Part shown: positions 43,578-53,030 of the stretch, one piece after another
Layout of the letters: the number at the start of each line of letters is the position of its first letter
Position numbering within the stretch: the stretch's first letter is position 1
Source: Hyphomicrobiales bacterium
Lineage (GTDB): Bacteria > Pseudomonadota > Alphaproteobacteria > Rhizobiales > Ancalomicrobiaceae
Assembly (NCBI GenBank): GCA_021286855.1
Contig: JAJTBO010000002.1
Coordinates: 1 to 64,000, forward strand
DNA: 64,000 nt
Direction: 5' to 3'
Program-made: the position numbers and the translations under genes
Notes under the pieces: generated by a model
The model's database searches: none
Told to the model about the DNA's origin: nothing
Seen by the model: only the letters and a program-made list of their open reading frames with translations

Positions 43578-44501
43578 ATGTTCCGCCGCGGGTTCCTGCC
43601 GCCGATCGGCTCGCTGGTCGCCTTCGAATGCGCGGCGCGGCACGAGAGCTTCTCGCGCGCGGCGGAGGAACTGCACCTGACGCAAGGGGCGATCAGTCGT
43701 CAGATCCGGGCGCTCGAAGAGCTGGTCGGCGTGCCGCTGTTCGATCGGGTCCGGCAACGGGTGGTGCTGTCCGAAGCGGGACGGGCCTATCTCGTCGACG
43801 TGCGGCGCACGCTCGGCGAACTCGGCGAGGCGACGCATCGGGTGATGGGCTTCGCCGGCACGCGCGGCGTGCTCGATCTCGCGGTATTGCCGACCTTCGG
43901 GGCGCGCTGGCTGACGCCGCGGCTGCCGCGTTTTCTCGGCGCGCATCCGGAAGTGACGATCAACATGGCGGCGCGGATCGAACCGTTCGATTTCGCCCTC
44001 GACGCCTTCGACGCGGCGATCCACGTGGGACAGCCGGTGTGGGCCGGCGGCGTGCTCGCCCATCTGATGGACGAGGAGGTGGCGCCGGTGGCCGATCCCG
44101 GCTTCGCCGCGCGCTGGGACGTCGCCGCCCCCCGCGATCTCGAGCGCGCGCCGCTGTTGCATCAATCGACCCGGCCGACAGCCTGGGCGGACTGGTTCGC
44201 GGCGGTCGGGGTGACGACGGAAGCCGCATGGCGGGGGCCGCGCTTCGACCAGTTCTCGATGGTGTCGGAAGCCGCCGCCGCCGGGATGGGCGCGGCGCTG
44301 GTGCCGCGCTTTCTGGTCGAGGAGGAATTGTCGCTCGGCCGGTTGGTGGTGCTCTTCCCCGTGCCGCTGGCGACGCGATCGGCCTACTACCTCGTGCGGC
44401 CGGAGAACGAAGGCCGTTCGGCGCTGCTCAGGGCCTTCGAGGAGTGGCTGATCGCCGAGGCGCGCGACGACGTCGACGCGCTCACCACGGCTCGACCGTG
44501 A
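43578..44501 (+). CDS. LysR-family regulator (GcvA/GcdR-like)
   Basis: A 307-residue regulator. The N-terminal winged helix (about 1-65) has FECAARHESFSRAAEELHLTQGAISRQIRALEELVG split over residues 16-51, with VPLFDR following. The effector domain resembles GcvA-type proteins. It is divergent from amaB-gcdH and is the likely activator of that block, as GcdR does for glutarate genes in pseudomonads. The ATG at 43578 is preferred because TAGGA lies at good distance; ATG 43569 adds three residues. The last 20 bp overlap the nucleotidyltransferase gene. Confidence 0.85.
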   Translation: MFRRGFLPPIGSLVAFECAARHESFSRAAEELHLTQGAISRQIRALEELVGVPLFDRVRQRVVLSEAGRAYLVDVRRTLGELGEATHRVMGFAGTRGVLDLAVLPTFGARWLTPRLPRFLGAHPEVTINMAARIEPFDFALDAFDAAIHVGQPVWAGGVLAHLMDEEVAPVADPGFAARWDVAAPRDLERAPLLHQSTRPTAWADWFAAVGVTTEAAWRGPRFDQFSMVSEAAAAGMGAALVPRFLVEEELSLGRLVVLFPVPLATRSAYYLVRPENEGRSALLRAFEEWLIAEARDDVDALTTARP

Positions 44502-45075
44502 GTTCGGGCCACAGCGCCTGCATCCGCGCCGCCTTGGCGGCATGGGTCGCGGCGTTGTCGAGCGCCTTGTTCGGGCGAACGCGCAGGGCGAAGACGTCGT
44601 CGAGGCCGAAGGGAGCGAAGACGTCGACGCCGTCGTCGTCGCGCAGGCGAACGCCGACGGCATGACAGACCGAGGCGTAACGGGTCAGGCCTTCGGCGCT
44701 CGAGCCGAGCGGCGCGTAGGGCGCGCCGAAGCGCTCTTCGAACCAGAGATGGACGCGGGCCTGGTTGCGCAGCTCGACCGGCACGGCGAAATCGGCGAAA
44801 GCGGCGGCGGCGCGGCGGATCTCGCGATCCTCGGCCTCGAAGGAGAGATCGGCGGCGTCGTGGAAGACGAGGTCGACGTCCTTCAGGCCGTGGCCGGATG
44901 GGCGGCCGGTGAGAACGTTCCAGACCGTCTGATAGATCGCGCCGGAGACGAGCAGCCAATCGGGCAGAGCAAGGGCGCGCGCCCGTTCGAGCGCGGTCGA
45001 AAGCAGCGGATCGGCCCGAAGAATCGCGATCAGGCGATCGCGATGAGGCGCATCGGAGGCGAGCGGAGCGATCAT
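44482..45075 (-). CDS. Nucleotidyltransferase family protein (DUF925-like)
   Basis: A 197-residue protein. It shows LPDWLLVSGAIYQTVWNVLTGR (about 38-59) followed by the two acidic residues in HGLKDVDLVFHD, which fit a minimal nucleotidyltransferase metal site, and FGLDDVFALRVRPNK near the C-terminus. The family (NTP_transf_6) has no firm function. I chose the ATG at 45075; the longer upstream reading is the antisense of mtgA. The gene overlaps the end of the LysR gene by 20 bp, tail to tail. Confidence 0.8.
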   Translation of the reverse strand: MIAPLASDAPHRDRLIAILRADPLLSTALERARALALPDWLLVSGAIYQTVWNVLTGRPSGHGLKDVDLVFHDAADLSFEAEDREIRRAAAAFADFAVPVELRNQARVHLWFEERFGAPYAPLGSSAEGLTRYASVCHAVGVRLRDDDGVDVFAPFGLDDVFALRVRPNKALDNAATHAAKAARMQALWPELTVEPW

Positions 45076-45222
45076 CGGAGGTCGGACTCGGCGGCGGGGA
45101 AGCGGCGTTTCGTCGATTCGTGTGACGCAGCGGTGACGGTCCTCGCCGGCGCGCCGAGACGGTTTCGTTCGGCGTCCGTCCCGGCTAGGCTGCGGCCACC
45201 TCGTCCCTCCCTCGGATTCCCG

Positions 45223-45918
45223 ATGCGTTTCGCCCTGCCCTCCCTTCGTCGGCTCTCGCGTCTCGCGGCGATCGTGATCGCGGCGTTGGCGTGTCTGCCG
45301 CTGGTCGGGCTCGCGGCGCATTCGCTCGCCCACCCGCCGACGCCCCTGATGGCGTGGCGGATGGCGCGCGGCGAGGCGGTGACGCGGATCTGGACGCCGC
45401 TCTCGGCGATCGACCGCGACCTCGTCGTCTCGGTGATCGCCTCGGAGGACAACGGCTTCTGCGGCCACGCGGGCGTCGACTGGGACGAGCTGATCGACGT
45501 CCTCGACGACGAACGCGGCCCGCAGCGCGGCGGCTCGACCCTGACCATGCAGGTCGCCAAGAACCTGCTCCTGTGGAACGGCTGGGGCTGGCTCAGAAAG
45601 CCGGTCGAGATTCCGCTGGCGCTCCTCGTCGACCTCGTCTGGTCGAAGGAGCGGATCCTCGAGGCCTATTTCAACATCGCGGAATGGGGGCCGACCGGCG
45701 AATTCGGCGTCGAGGCCGGGGCGCGGCGGGCCTTCGGCAAGGGCGCGGCGCGGCTCTCGGCGCACGAGGCGGCGCTGCTCGTCGCGATGCTGCCCAATCC
45801 GCACGTCCGCGACGCGCGGCGACCGAACACGCGGGTGGCGCGGGTCGCCGGGATCATTCAGCGGCGGGCGGCGCGGTCGCCGGAACTGGCCGATTGCATC
45901 CGCGCGAGCGCGAAGTGA
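45223..45918 (+). CDS. mtgA: Monofunctional biosynthetic peptidoglycan transglycosylase
   Basis: A 231-residue GT51 glycosyltransferase without a transpeptidase domain. An N-terminal membrane anchor (about 12-32) precedes the catalytic motif SEDNGFCGHAGVDWDE with its Glu, and GGSTLTMQVAKNL and RKPVEIPLALLVDLVWSKERILEAYFN follow. MtgA extends glycan chains from lipid II at the periplasmic face. The start at 45223 (MRFALPSLRR) gives a proper anchor. The stop lies 8 bp before the end of the convergent truB gene. Confidence 0.93.
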   Translation: MRFALPSLRRLSRLAAIVIAALACLPLVGLAAHSLAHPPTPLMAWRMARGEAVTRIWTPLSAIDRDLVVSVIASEDNGFCGHAGVDWDELIDVLDDERGPQRGGSTLTMQVAKNLLLWNGWGWLRKPVEIPLALLVDLVWSKERILEAYFNIAEWGPTGEFGVEAGARRAFGKGAARLSAHEAALLVAMLPNPHVRDARRPNTRVARVAGIIQRRAARSPELADCIRASAK

Positions 45919-45925
45919 GCGCGGC

Positions 45926-46852
45926 TCACTCGCCGTCGAGGATGAAGACGCGGCGCGGCAGAAGTTCGCCGCGCGCCACCTCGCCGATGGCGACGAGTTC
46001 GCCGGCGCAGGTGGCGTAGACGGCTTCCTCGTCGGCGGGGGCGTCGCGGCCGCGCAGGATCACCGACTGGCCACGGCGCAGACGCGCGGCGGCGTCGCGG
46101 TTGATCGCCACTTCGGTCACCTCGGTGAGACCGGCCTCGACGGGGGCGAGCAGGGCGCGGACGGCGTCGAGGCCGCCGTCGGCCGCCGCCTGTTCGATCT
46201 CGGCGAGCGGGATCAGGTCTTCTTCCTCGAAGGGACCGACGACGATGCGGCGGAGCGCGACGACGTGACCACGGCTGCCGAGGCGAAGCCCCATGTCACG
46301 GGCCAGCGCCCGGACATAAGTGCCCTTGCCGCACTCACATTCGAAGACGGCGGTGTCGGCGTCGGGGACGTCGACCAGGGCCAGATCGAGGATCTCGATC
46401 GGACGGGCTTCCAGAACGACGTCTTCGCCGTCGCGGGCGAGGTCGTAGGCGCGTTCGCCGGCGATCTTGATCGCCGAGAACTTCGGTGGAACCTGCATGA
46501 TCTCGCCGATGAACTCCGGCAGGATCGCCTCGATCTCGGCCTTCGACGGCCGCGCGTCGGAGCGGGCGATCACCTCGCCCTCGGTGTCGTCGGTCGAGGT
46601 CTGGGCGCCCCAGCGTACGGTGAAGCGATAGACCTTGGCGCCGTCCATGACGAAGGAGACGGTCTTGGTCGCCTCGCCGAAGGCGATCGGCAGCATGCCG
46701 GAGGCGAGCGGATCGAGGGTTCCGGCGTGGCCGCACTTGTTGGCGTGGAACAGCTTCTTCAGCCGCGCCACCGCCTGGGTCGAGGTCACCTCGACCGGCT
46801 TGTCGAGCACGATCCAACCATGAACGTCGTCGAACTTCTTCCTGCGGGCCAT
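45926..46852 (-). CDS. truB: tRNA pseudouridine-55 synthase
   Basis: A 308-residue enzyme that makes pseudouridine 55 in the T arm of tRNAs. The catalytic Asp47 lies in GHAGTLDPLASGMLP. YRFTVRWGAQTSTDDTEGE, the KFSAIKIAGERAYDLAR segment and the CGKGTYVRALARDMG motif are conserved. It lies 75 bp downstream of rbfA in the standard infB-rbfA-truB order. rpsO and pnp, which often follow, are replaced here by mtgA on the opposite strand. Confidence 0.96.
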   Translation of the reverse strand: MARRKKFDDVHGWIVLDKPVEVTSTQAVARLKKLFHANKCGHAGTLDPLASGMLPIAFGEATKTVSFVMDGAKVYRFTVRWGAQTSTDDTEGEVIARSDARPSKAEIEAILPEFIGEIMQVPPKFSAIKIAGERAYDLARDGEDVVLEARPIEILDLALVDVPDADTAVFECECGKGTYVRALARDMGLRLGSRGHVVALRRIVVGPFEEEDLIPLAEIEQAAADGGLDAVRALLAPVEAGLTEVTEVAINRDAAARLRRGQSVILRGRDAPADEEAVYATCAGELVAIGEVARGELLPRRVFILDGE

Positions 46853-46906
46853 GATGCGCCTTCGTCAGCCTGGATTCCGAACCGTGTGAAAGGGGACGAT
46901 CAGTCC

Positions 46907-46960
46907 TCGTCGAGGTCGCGAGCGACCTCAGTTTTCTTCGTCGAGGTCGCGAGCGACCTC
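46907..46960. repeat. 23-bp direct duplication across the rbfA stop codon
   Basis: A 23-bp sequence occurs perfectly at 46907-46929 and 46938-46960 (period 31). Each copy contains the palindrome GAGGTCGC-ga-GCGACCTC. Read on the coding strand, one copy encodes EVARDLDE at the end of RbfA and the other, after the stop, still reads EVARDLDED-stop in another frame. Confidence 0.9.
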
Positions 46961-47317
46961 CGGCCGATGCAGCATCTCGGTCACCTGATCGTCGTCGTCG
47001 AACCGGGTGTCGAGACGGAAGCGGACGTCGGGCGCGAACTTCAGATCGACCCGGCGGGCGATCTGGCCGCGGAACCATTTCCGCGACCGCTCCAGCGCCG
47101 CCATCACCTTCTTGGTGTCGCGGCCGCCGAGCGGCATGACCAGGGCGGTGGCGTTCTTCAGATCCGGCGACATGCGCACTTCCGGCACGGTGATCACCAC
47201 GCCGTCGAGGTCGGGATCGGCCATCTGGCCGCGGGTGAGGATGTCGGCGAGGGCGTGGCGGATGATTTCACCGACGCGCAGCTGACGCTGCGAAGGGCCG
47301 TGTTCAGGCGCGCTCAT
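46928..47317 (-). CDS. rbfA: Ribosome-binding factor A
   Basis: A 129-residue KH-fold protein that matures the 30S subunit. Family marks are RQLRVGEIIRHALADIL (about 11-27), VVITVPEVRMSPDLKNATALVMPLGG (split over about 40-65) and FAPDVRFRLDTRFDD near the end. The start at 47317 (MSAPEHGPSQ) overlaps the end of the upstream YcxB-like gene by 14 bp. The 3' end carries a short tandem duplication that moved the stop codon, so the tail is EVARDLDEEN instead of the probable ancestral EVARDLDED. Confidence 0.95.
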   Translation of the reverse strand: MSAPEHGPSQRQLRVGEIIRHALADILTRGQMADPDLDGVVITVPEVRMSPDLKNATALVMPLGGRDTKKVMAALERSRKWFRGQIARRVDLKFAPDVRFRLDTRFDDDDQVTEMLHRPEVARDLDEEN

Positions 47318-47870
47318 GGACAACTCCCTGGGGCAGGCGGGCGCGGACGAGCTTCTCGATCTTGGCGAAGTCCGCCTCCTTGGCGAAGGCGCCGCGCGGG
47401 ATCGGCAGACCCTGACGCGGGCCGACGGCGAGGATCAGCCGCTCCGGCGTCTCGATCAGCCGGCCGACATCGTTCCACGTGAAACGCCAATCGAAGCCGG
47501 AGCCGTCGACGGCGACGACATGGACGTCGTCCTTGCCGAGCGTCACCTCGATCTCCTTGTCGGCGATCGGCATGGTCGAGAAGCCGACCCGGGCGGAGAG
47601 GCCGGCGAGGCGATGCCGGTTCATCATGCCGATGGCGAAGAGGACGAAGAAGCCGATCATCGGCCACCACTTCTGCTCACCGGCGACGATCTCGGAGAGC
47701 ATCGACCGGCTCGGATCGGCATCGGAGCGGATCCAGGCCATGACGAAGACCATCGCGGAGAGCGAGGCGACGAGCGTGACGAGGCGGAAGTGCCAGGGAC
47801 GGCGGGCGACGGCGGTCGACAGCGCGACCCAGTCGGCGCGCGTCATGCGGAACCGGAAGGTGTTCGACAT
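47304..47870 (-). CDS. YcxB-like membrane protein of unknown function
   Basis: A 188-residue protein. Two membrane segments lie at about 29-47 and 68-86. The second half has the YcxB-like pattern ITLG-type beta sheet: EIEVTLGKDDVHVVAVDGSGFDWRFTWND and then IETPERLILAVGPRQGLPIPRGAF (split at about 105-165). Its job is unknown. Normally rbfA follows infB directly; here this gene stands between them, with a terminator after infB, and overlaps the rbfA start by 14 bp. Translation coupling is likely. Confidence 0.75.
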   Translation of the reverse strand: MSNTFRFRMTRADWVALSTAVARRPWHFRLVTLVASLSAMVFVMAWIRSDADPSRSMLSEIVAGEQKWWPMIGFFVLFAIGMMNRHRLAGLSARVGFSTMPIADKEIEVTLGKDDVHVVAVDGSGFDWRFTWNDVGRLIETPERLILAVGPRQGLPIPRGAFAKEADFAKIEKLVRARLPQGVVHERA

Positions 47871-47916
47871 GGTGCTCCTCGGTCAGGGATCGGACCCGAC
47901 GGAGATGGACGAGAAA

Positions 47917-47943
47917 CGGGCGACGCCACGACGGCGTCGCCCG
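47917..47943 (-). terminator. Rho-independent terminator after infB
   Basis: CGGGCGACGCC (47917-47927) pairs with GGCGTCGCCCG (47933-47943) with a 5-nt loop. On the minus strand it is followed by TTTCTCG. It separates infB from the YcxB-like gene. Confidence 0.7.
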
Positions 47944-47965
47944 GAATTCGACGGATCGCGCCCGA

Positions 47966-50644
47966 TCACAGCGAGCGGGCGATCTCCTCGACGCGGTAGC
48001 ATTCGATGACGTCGCCGGAGCGCATGTCCTGATAGGCCTCGAAGGACATGCCGCATTCCTGACCGGAGACGACTTCCTTGGCGTCGTCCTTGAAGCGCTT
48101 GAGCTGCGAGAGCTTGCCTTCGTGGATGACGACGTTGTCGCGGATCAGGCGGACCGACGCGCCACGCTCGACCACGCCATCGGTGACCAGACAGCCGGCG
48201 ACCTTGCCGACCTTGGAGACGTTGAAGATCTCCAGGATCTTGGCGTTGCCGAGCATGGTCTCGCGGATTTCCGGCGTGAGCATGCCGCTCATCGCCTTCT
48301 TCACGTCGTCGACCAGGTCGTAGATGATGTTGTAGTAGCGGATCTCGACGCCTTCGCGCTCGGACGCCTCGCGGGCCTCCTTCGAGGCGCGGACGTTGAA
48401 GCCGATGATCGCCGCCCCCGAGGCCGAGGCCAGGGTGACGTCCGACTCGGTGATGCCGCCGACGCCGCCATGGATGACGCGGGCGCGGACCTCGTCGTTG
48501 CCGAGCTTCTCCAGCGCGCCGACGATCGCTTCGAGCGAGCCCTGCACGTCGCCCTTGACGACGAGCACGAACTCCTTGCGACCGGCCGTCTTGAGCTGGT
48601 TCATCATTTCGGTCAGCGAGCCGCGGGCGGAGGTGCCGCGAGCCTGCATCTTCTCGCGCTTCAGACGCTGACGATAGTCGGCGACCTCGCGGGCGCGGGC
48701 TTCGTTCTCGACCACCGCGAAGCGGTCGCCCGCCTCCGGCGTCTCCTGGAAGCCGAGCACCTCGACCGGCAGCGACGGACCGGCGTCGCGCACGGCGTCG
48801 CCACGATCGTCGAGCAGGGCGCGGACGCGACCCCAGGCCGGGCCGGCGACGAGGATGTCGCCGACCTTCAGGGTGCCGCGCTGGACGAGAACCGTGGCGA
48901 CCGGGCCGCGGCCCTTGTCGAGCTTGGCCTCGATCACGGTGCCTTCGGCCGGACGATCCGGGTTGGCCTTCAGCTCGAGCACTTCCGACTGCAGCAGGAT
49001 GGTCTCGAGCAGCTTGTCGAGATTGAGCTTCTGCTTGGCCGAGACCTCGACCTCGAGCACGTCGCCGCCCATCGATTCCACCACGATCTCGTGCTGGAGG
49101 AGCGCGGTGCGGACCCGCTGCGGATCGGCTTGCGGCTTGTCGATCTTGTTGATCGCCACGATGATCGGCACGCCCGCCGCGCGGGTGTGGTTGATCGCCT
49201 CGACGGTGGTCGGCATGACGCCGTCGTCGGCAGCCACCACCAAGACGACGATGTCGGTCGCCTTGGCGCCGCGGGAACGCATCGCGGTGAAGGCCTCGTG
49301 GCCGGGGGTGTCGATGAAGGTGATCTTCGACCCGTGGATCTCGACCTGATAGGCGCCGATGTGCTGGGTGATGCCGCCGGCCTCGCCCATCGCCACCTTG
49401 GTGGAGCGAATGGCGTCGAGCAGCGACGTCTTGCCGTGGTCGACGTGACCCATGATGGTGACGACCGGCGGGCGGGAGCGCAGGGTCTCGCCGCTGTCGG
49501 GCGCCGCGAAGAGGCCTTCCTCGACGTCCGATTCGGCGACGCGCTTCACCGTGTGGCCCATGTCCTCGGCGATCAGCTGGGCCATGTCGGCGTCGATGAC
49601 GTCGTTGATCTTCATCATCTGGCCCTGCTTCATCAGCAGCTTGATGACGTCGACGGCGCGCTCGGCCATGCGGTTGGAGAGTTCCTGGATGGTGATCGTC
49701 TCGGGGAGGATCACTTCGCGGGAAATCTTCTCGCGCGGCTCGTAGGACTGCATGCGGCGCTGCTGGCGCTGGACGCGACGCTTGAAGGCGGCGACCGAAC
49801 GGCCACGGCCGGAGCTCTCTTCGTCCTCGCCGGTCTGCGCCGTGACGACGGTGAGCTTGCCGCGCTGCTTTTCGTCGCCCTTGGTGCGGGTCGGCTTGGG
49901 CGGCGGCGGAGCGGTCATGCGGCGGGCGGCGCCGGCGGGAGCCGGGCGAGCCGGAGCGCGGCGCGGCGCTTCTTCCTCTTCCTCGGCGGCCGGACGAGCC
50001 GGCGCCTTGGCGGCCGCAGCCGCGGGCGCCGCCGGAGCGGCGGGCTTCGCGGCGACCGGCGCGGCCTCGACCGGCGCAGGGGCGGGCTCGGCTTCGCCGG
50101 CGGCCTTGCGGCGCTCCTCTTCGGCGAGGCGGGCGACCTCTTCCTCGGCCTTGCGACGGGCTTCGGCCTCGGCGCGCTCCTGGGCGAGACGTGCTTCCTC
50201 GATGGCGCGCAGCCGCTCTTCCTCGACGCGGCGCTTGCGATCTTCCTCGTCGCGGATCCGGGCTTCGGCGAGCGCCTTCTCACGAGCGGCGCGCTCGCCG
50301 GCCGACAGCGTCTGCAGGACGACGCCGGTGCGCGGCCCGCTCGGACGCGGCGGCTGGGGCGGAGCCGACGTCTCGGCGCGCGGCCGGACCTCGACGCGCG
50401 GCGCGGCGGAGGCGGCGGCGGCAGGAGCCGGCGCAGCCGGCTCGGGCGCGCGCGGCGCGACGTGGCCGTGCTCGGTCTCGCCGGGCTTCAGGATCCGCTT
50501 CTTCTTCGTCTCGACGAGCACGGTCTTCGACCGGCCGTGGCTGAAGCTCTGGCGAACGGTGGCGTCCGCCTTGGGCTTCAGCGTCAGCGTCTTCTTGACT
50601 TCGACGTGAAGGGTCTTGTCGCCGGAGCTCTTGGTGTCGTTCAT
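47966..50644 (-). CDS. infB: Translation initiation factor IF-2
   Basis: An 892-residue GTPase that places initiator tRNA on the ribosome. The N-terminus (about 1-300) is low-complexity, rich in Ala, Glu, Arg and Pro, with a long charged helix around the [18 protein letters not shown] region. The G domain shows [26 protein letters not shown] and NKIDKP, followed by domains II to IV. The ATG at 50644 begins [20 protein letters not shown], the alphaproteobacterial start. It is 7 bp after the YlxR-like gene. Confidence 0.97.
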   Translation of the reverse strand: MNDTKSSGDKTLHVEVKKTLTLKPKADATVRQSFSHGRSKTVLVETKKKRILKPGETEHGHVAPRAPEPAAPAPAAAASAAPRVEVRPRAETSAPPQPPRPSGPRTGVVLQTLSAGERAAREKALAEARIRDEEDRKRRVEEERLRAIEEARLAQERAEAEARRKAEEEVARLAEEERRKAAGEAEPAPAPVEAAPVAAKPAAPAAPAAAAAKAPARPAAEEEEEAPRRAPARPAPAGAARRMTAPPPPKPTRTKGDEKQRGKLTVVTAQTGEDEESSGRGRSVAAFKRRVQRQQRRMQSYEPREKISREVILPETITIQELSNRMAERAVDVIKLLMKQGQMMKINDVIDADMAQLIAEDMGHTVKRVAESDVEEGLFAAPDSGETLRSRPPVVTIMGHVDHGKTSLLDAIRSTKVAMGEAGGITQHIGAYQVEIHGSKITFIDTPGHEAFTAMRSRGAKATDIVVLVVAADDGVMPTTVEAINHTRAAGVPIIVAINKIDKPQADPQRVRTALLQHEIVVESMGGDVLEVEVSAKQKLNLDKLLETILLQSEVLELKANPDRPAEGTVIEAKLDKGRGPVATVLVQRGTLKVGDILVAGPAWGRVRALLDDRGDAVRDAGPSLPVEVLGFQETPEAGDRFAVVENEARAREVADYRQRLKREKMQARGTSARGSLTEMMNQLKTAGRKEFVLVVKGDVQGSLEAIVGALEKLGNDEVRARVIHGGVGGITESDVTLASASGAAIIGFNVRASKEAREASEREGVEIRYYNIIYDLVDDVKKAMSGMLTPEIRETMLGNAKILEIFNVSKVGKVAGCLVTDGVVERGASVRLIRDNVVIHEGKLSQLKRFKDDAKEVVSGQECGMSFEAYQDMRSGDVIECYRVEEIARSL

Positions 50645-50651
50645 GTGCCCG

Positions 50652-51368
50652 TCATTCCTGCGGCAGGTCGCCGCTCTTCTCAGCGTGATCGTCGTTCGTC
50701 GGCATCTCGGCGGAAACGCCGCGATACCGGCCGAGCGCGGCCGCGCGCTCGAGGAAGATTTCGGCTGCTCTACCGGAAAGCAGCGCTGCATGTATCACAT
50801 TCGACCGCCCCAATGCCAAATCCAATTGAGGCCCGGAGAAGATTCGCACCACCGGAAGGTCCGCTTCTCCTCCGAAACGGCGCTTGAGCGCCGCCGTCAT
50901 CTTGGCGACCCCGTCCGCGCCGGCTTCCGCCGCATGGACGAGACCGGCGAGACGCTCGCGCGCCACCGCCGCTTCCACCTTGGCGAAGCCGACGACGACT
51001 TCGCCCGCCTTGCGCGCGAGACCGAGTGTCCCGAGCGCCTGATCGTTCATCAACCGGTCGATCAGGTCGCAAAGACCCGGATCGACCGAAACCCGTCGGC
51101 GCAGGGCGCGGGCGAAGACGTTCTTCGCCACGGCCTTCTCCACCACCGCGCGACGCGCCTCGACCCAGACGCCGCGACCGGGGAGGTTCCGCTTCAGATC
51201 GGGGACCACCGAACCATCGGGGCCCTCGACGAAGCGGAGCAACTCCGCGATCGGCATCGTCTCGCGCGAGACGATGCAGGTGCGGGAGACGTCCGACTTC
51301 TTCGGCGGACGTTCCTCGAATTCGACCGGCTCGTCGGCCGCGGGCGCGACGTCGTCAGCCGTCGACAC
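50652..51368 (-). CDS. ylxR: YlxR/L7Ae-type RNA-binding protein
   Basis: A 238-residue protein. The N-terminal DUF448 domain (about 27-100) includes [20 protein letters not shown] and the [17 protein letters not shown] stretch, and the second half (about 105-200) resembles an L7Ae-type RNA-binding fold ([18 protein letters not shown]). It is present between nusA and infB in most bacteria. It overlaps nusA by 14 bp, so co-translation is expected. Role: RNA binding in transcription or ribosome work, not well settled. Confidence 0.92.
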   Translation of the reverse strand: MSTADDVAPAADEPVEFEERPPKKSDVSRTCIVSRETMPIAELLRFVEGPDGSVVPDLKRNLPGRGVWVEARRAVVEKAVAKNVFARALRRRVSVDPGLCDLIDRLMNDQALGTLGLARKAGEVVVGFAKVEAAVARERLAGLVHAAEAGADGVAKMTAALKRRFGGEADLPVVRIFSGPQLDLALGRSNVIHAALLSGRAAEIFLERAAALGRYRGVSAEMPTNDDHAEKSGDLPQE

Positions 51369-52968
51369 GCTCCGCCTCGCCTTCCTCCGCCTCGGTCTCG
51401 GCTTCGTCCTCGACCTCGACGGGCGCTTCGATCCAGCCGGCCGCGACGCGGGCGGCCATGACGATCGCTTCCGCCTCGGCGCGCGACAGCTCGAAGCCGT
51501 CGAGGATGCCGGCGTTCTTCTCGACTTCGCCGTTCTTGCGTTCGGTCCAGCCGACCAGATCGTCGGTGGCGCAGCCGGCGAGATCCTCGACCGTCTTCAC
51601 GCCTTCCTTGCCGAAGGCGACCATCATCGCGGTGGTCACGCCGTCGACGTCGTGCAACGCGTCCTCGACGCCGAGGGCCTTGCGTTCGGCGTCCTGCTCC
51701 GCCTCGAGGCGGGCGAGATGGTCGTTGGCGCGGTTCTGGATCTCTTCCGCGGTCTCCTCGTCGAAGCCCTCGATGCGGGCGATCTCGTCGAGACCGACGT
51801 AGGCGATCTCCTCGACGTTGGAGAAGCCTTCGGTGGCGAGCAGCTGGGCGACCACTTCGTCGACGTCGAGGGAGTCCATGAAGAGCTGGGTGCGCTCCGC
51901 GAACTCCTTCTGGCGACGCTCGGATTCCTCGGCCTCGGTCATGATGTCGATGTCCCAGCCGGTGAGCTGGGAGGCGAGGCGCACGTTCTGACCGCGACGG
52001 CCGATGGCGAGCGACAGCTGATCGTCGGGGACCACCACCTCGATGCGGCCGGCGTCCTCGTCGAGCACGACCTTGGAGACTTCGGCCGGCTGGAGGGCGT
52101 TGACGATGAAGGTGGCCGGGTCGTTCGACCAGGGGATGATGTCGATCTTCTCGCCCTGCAGCTCCTGAACCACGGCCTGGACGCGGCTGCCGCGCATGCC
52201 GACGCAGGCGCCGACCGGGTCGATCGAGCTGTCGCGCGAGATCACGGCGATCTTGGCGCGCGAGCCGGGGTCGCGGGCGACCGACTTCACCTCGATGATG
52301 CCGTCGTAGATCTCCGGCACTTCCTGGGCGAAGAGCTTGGCCATGAACTGGGGGTGGGTGCGCGACAGGAAGATCTGCGGTCCGCGCTGTTCGCGGCGGA
52401 CGTCGTAGACATAGGCGCGGACGCGGTCGGCGTTGCGGAAGGCCTCGCGCGGGATCAGCTCGTCGCGGCGGATGATCGCCTCGCCACGGCCGAGATCGAC
52501 GATGACGTTGCCGTATTCGATGCGCTTGACGGTGCCGTTGACGATCTCGCCGACGCGCTCCTTGAACTCGTCGAACTGACGGTCGCGCTCGGCCTCGCGC
52601 ACCTTCTGGACGATGACCTGCTTGGCCGACTGGGCGGCGATGCGGCCGAAGTCCATCGGCGGCAGCGGCTCGCCGATCCAGTCGCCGACCTGGGCGTCGG
52701 GATTGCGCAGACGGGCGTCGGCGATCGGGATCTGGGTCGCCGGATTCTCGAAGGCTTCGACCACCTCGAGCAGGCGCTGCAGGCGGATCTCGCCGGTCTT
52801 CGGGTTGATCTCGGCGCGAACCTCGGTCTCCGAGCCGTAACGCGAGCGCGCGGCCTTCTGGATGGCGTCCTCCATCGCGGCGAGCACGATCTTCCGGTCG
52901 ATCACCTTCTCACGGGCGACCGCATCGGCGATCTGGAGGAGTTCCAGTCTGTTGGCGCTGACTGCCAT
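51355..52968 (-). CDS. nusA: Transcription elongation/termination factor NusA
   Basis: A 537-residue factor that binds RNA polymerase and controls pausing, termination and antitermination. In order it has the N-terminal domain (1-130), an S1 domain (about 135-200, NGTVKRIEYGNVIVDLGRGEA), two KH domains (about 205-350, with SSIDPVGACVGMRGSRVQAV) and C-terminal acidic HhH repeats up to an Asp/Glu-rich end. The start at 52968 (MAVSANRLELL) is the family start. It follows rimP by 62 bp. Confidence 0.97.
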   Translation of the reverse strand: MAVSANRLELLQIADAVAREKVIDRKIVLAAMEDAIQKAARSRYGSETEVRAEINPKTGEIRLQRLLEVVEAFENPATQIPIADARLRNPDAQVGDWIGEPLPPMDFGRIAAQSAKQVIVQKVREAERDRQFDEFKERVGEIVNGTVKRIEYGNVIVDLGRGEAIIRRDELIPREAFRNADRVRAYVYDVRREQRGPQIFLSRTHPQFMAKLFAQEVPEIYDGIIEVKSVARDPGSRAKIAVISRDSSIDPVGACVGMRGSRVQAVVQELQGEKIDIIPWSNDPATFIVNALQPAEVSKVVLDEDAGRIEVVVPDDQLSLAIGRRGQNVRLASQLTGWDIDIMTEAEESERRQKEFAERTQLFMDSLDVDEVVAQLLATEGFSNVEEIAYVGLDEIARIEGFDEETAEEIQNRANDHLARLEAEQDAERKALGVEDALHDVDGVTTAMMVAFGKEGVKTVEDLAGCATDDLVGWTERKNGEVEKNAGILDGFELSRAEAEAIVMAARVAAGWIEAPVEVEDEAETEAEEGEAERVDG

Positions 52969-53030
52969 CGTCTTCTCCCTCGGGGGCCGCGGGGCGCCTT
53001 TCGCCCGATCGGCCTCGTCGCGTCGTTCGA

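Noticed and set aside
46907-46960. Palindromic copies near the rbfA end as a transcription terminator
   Set aside because: The hairpins have only 8-bp arms, lie partly inside coding DNA and are not followed by a T run on the coding strand.
48122-50887. A 921-codon open frame on the plus strand opposite infB
   Set aside because: It lies antisense to a clear infB gene, has no family features and reflects the high-GC codon bias that leaves long open antisense frames.
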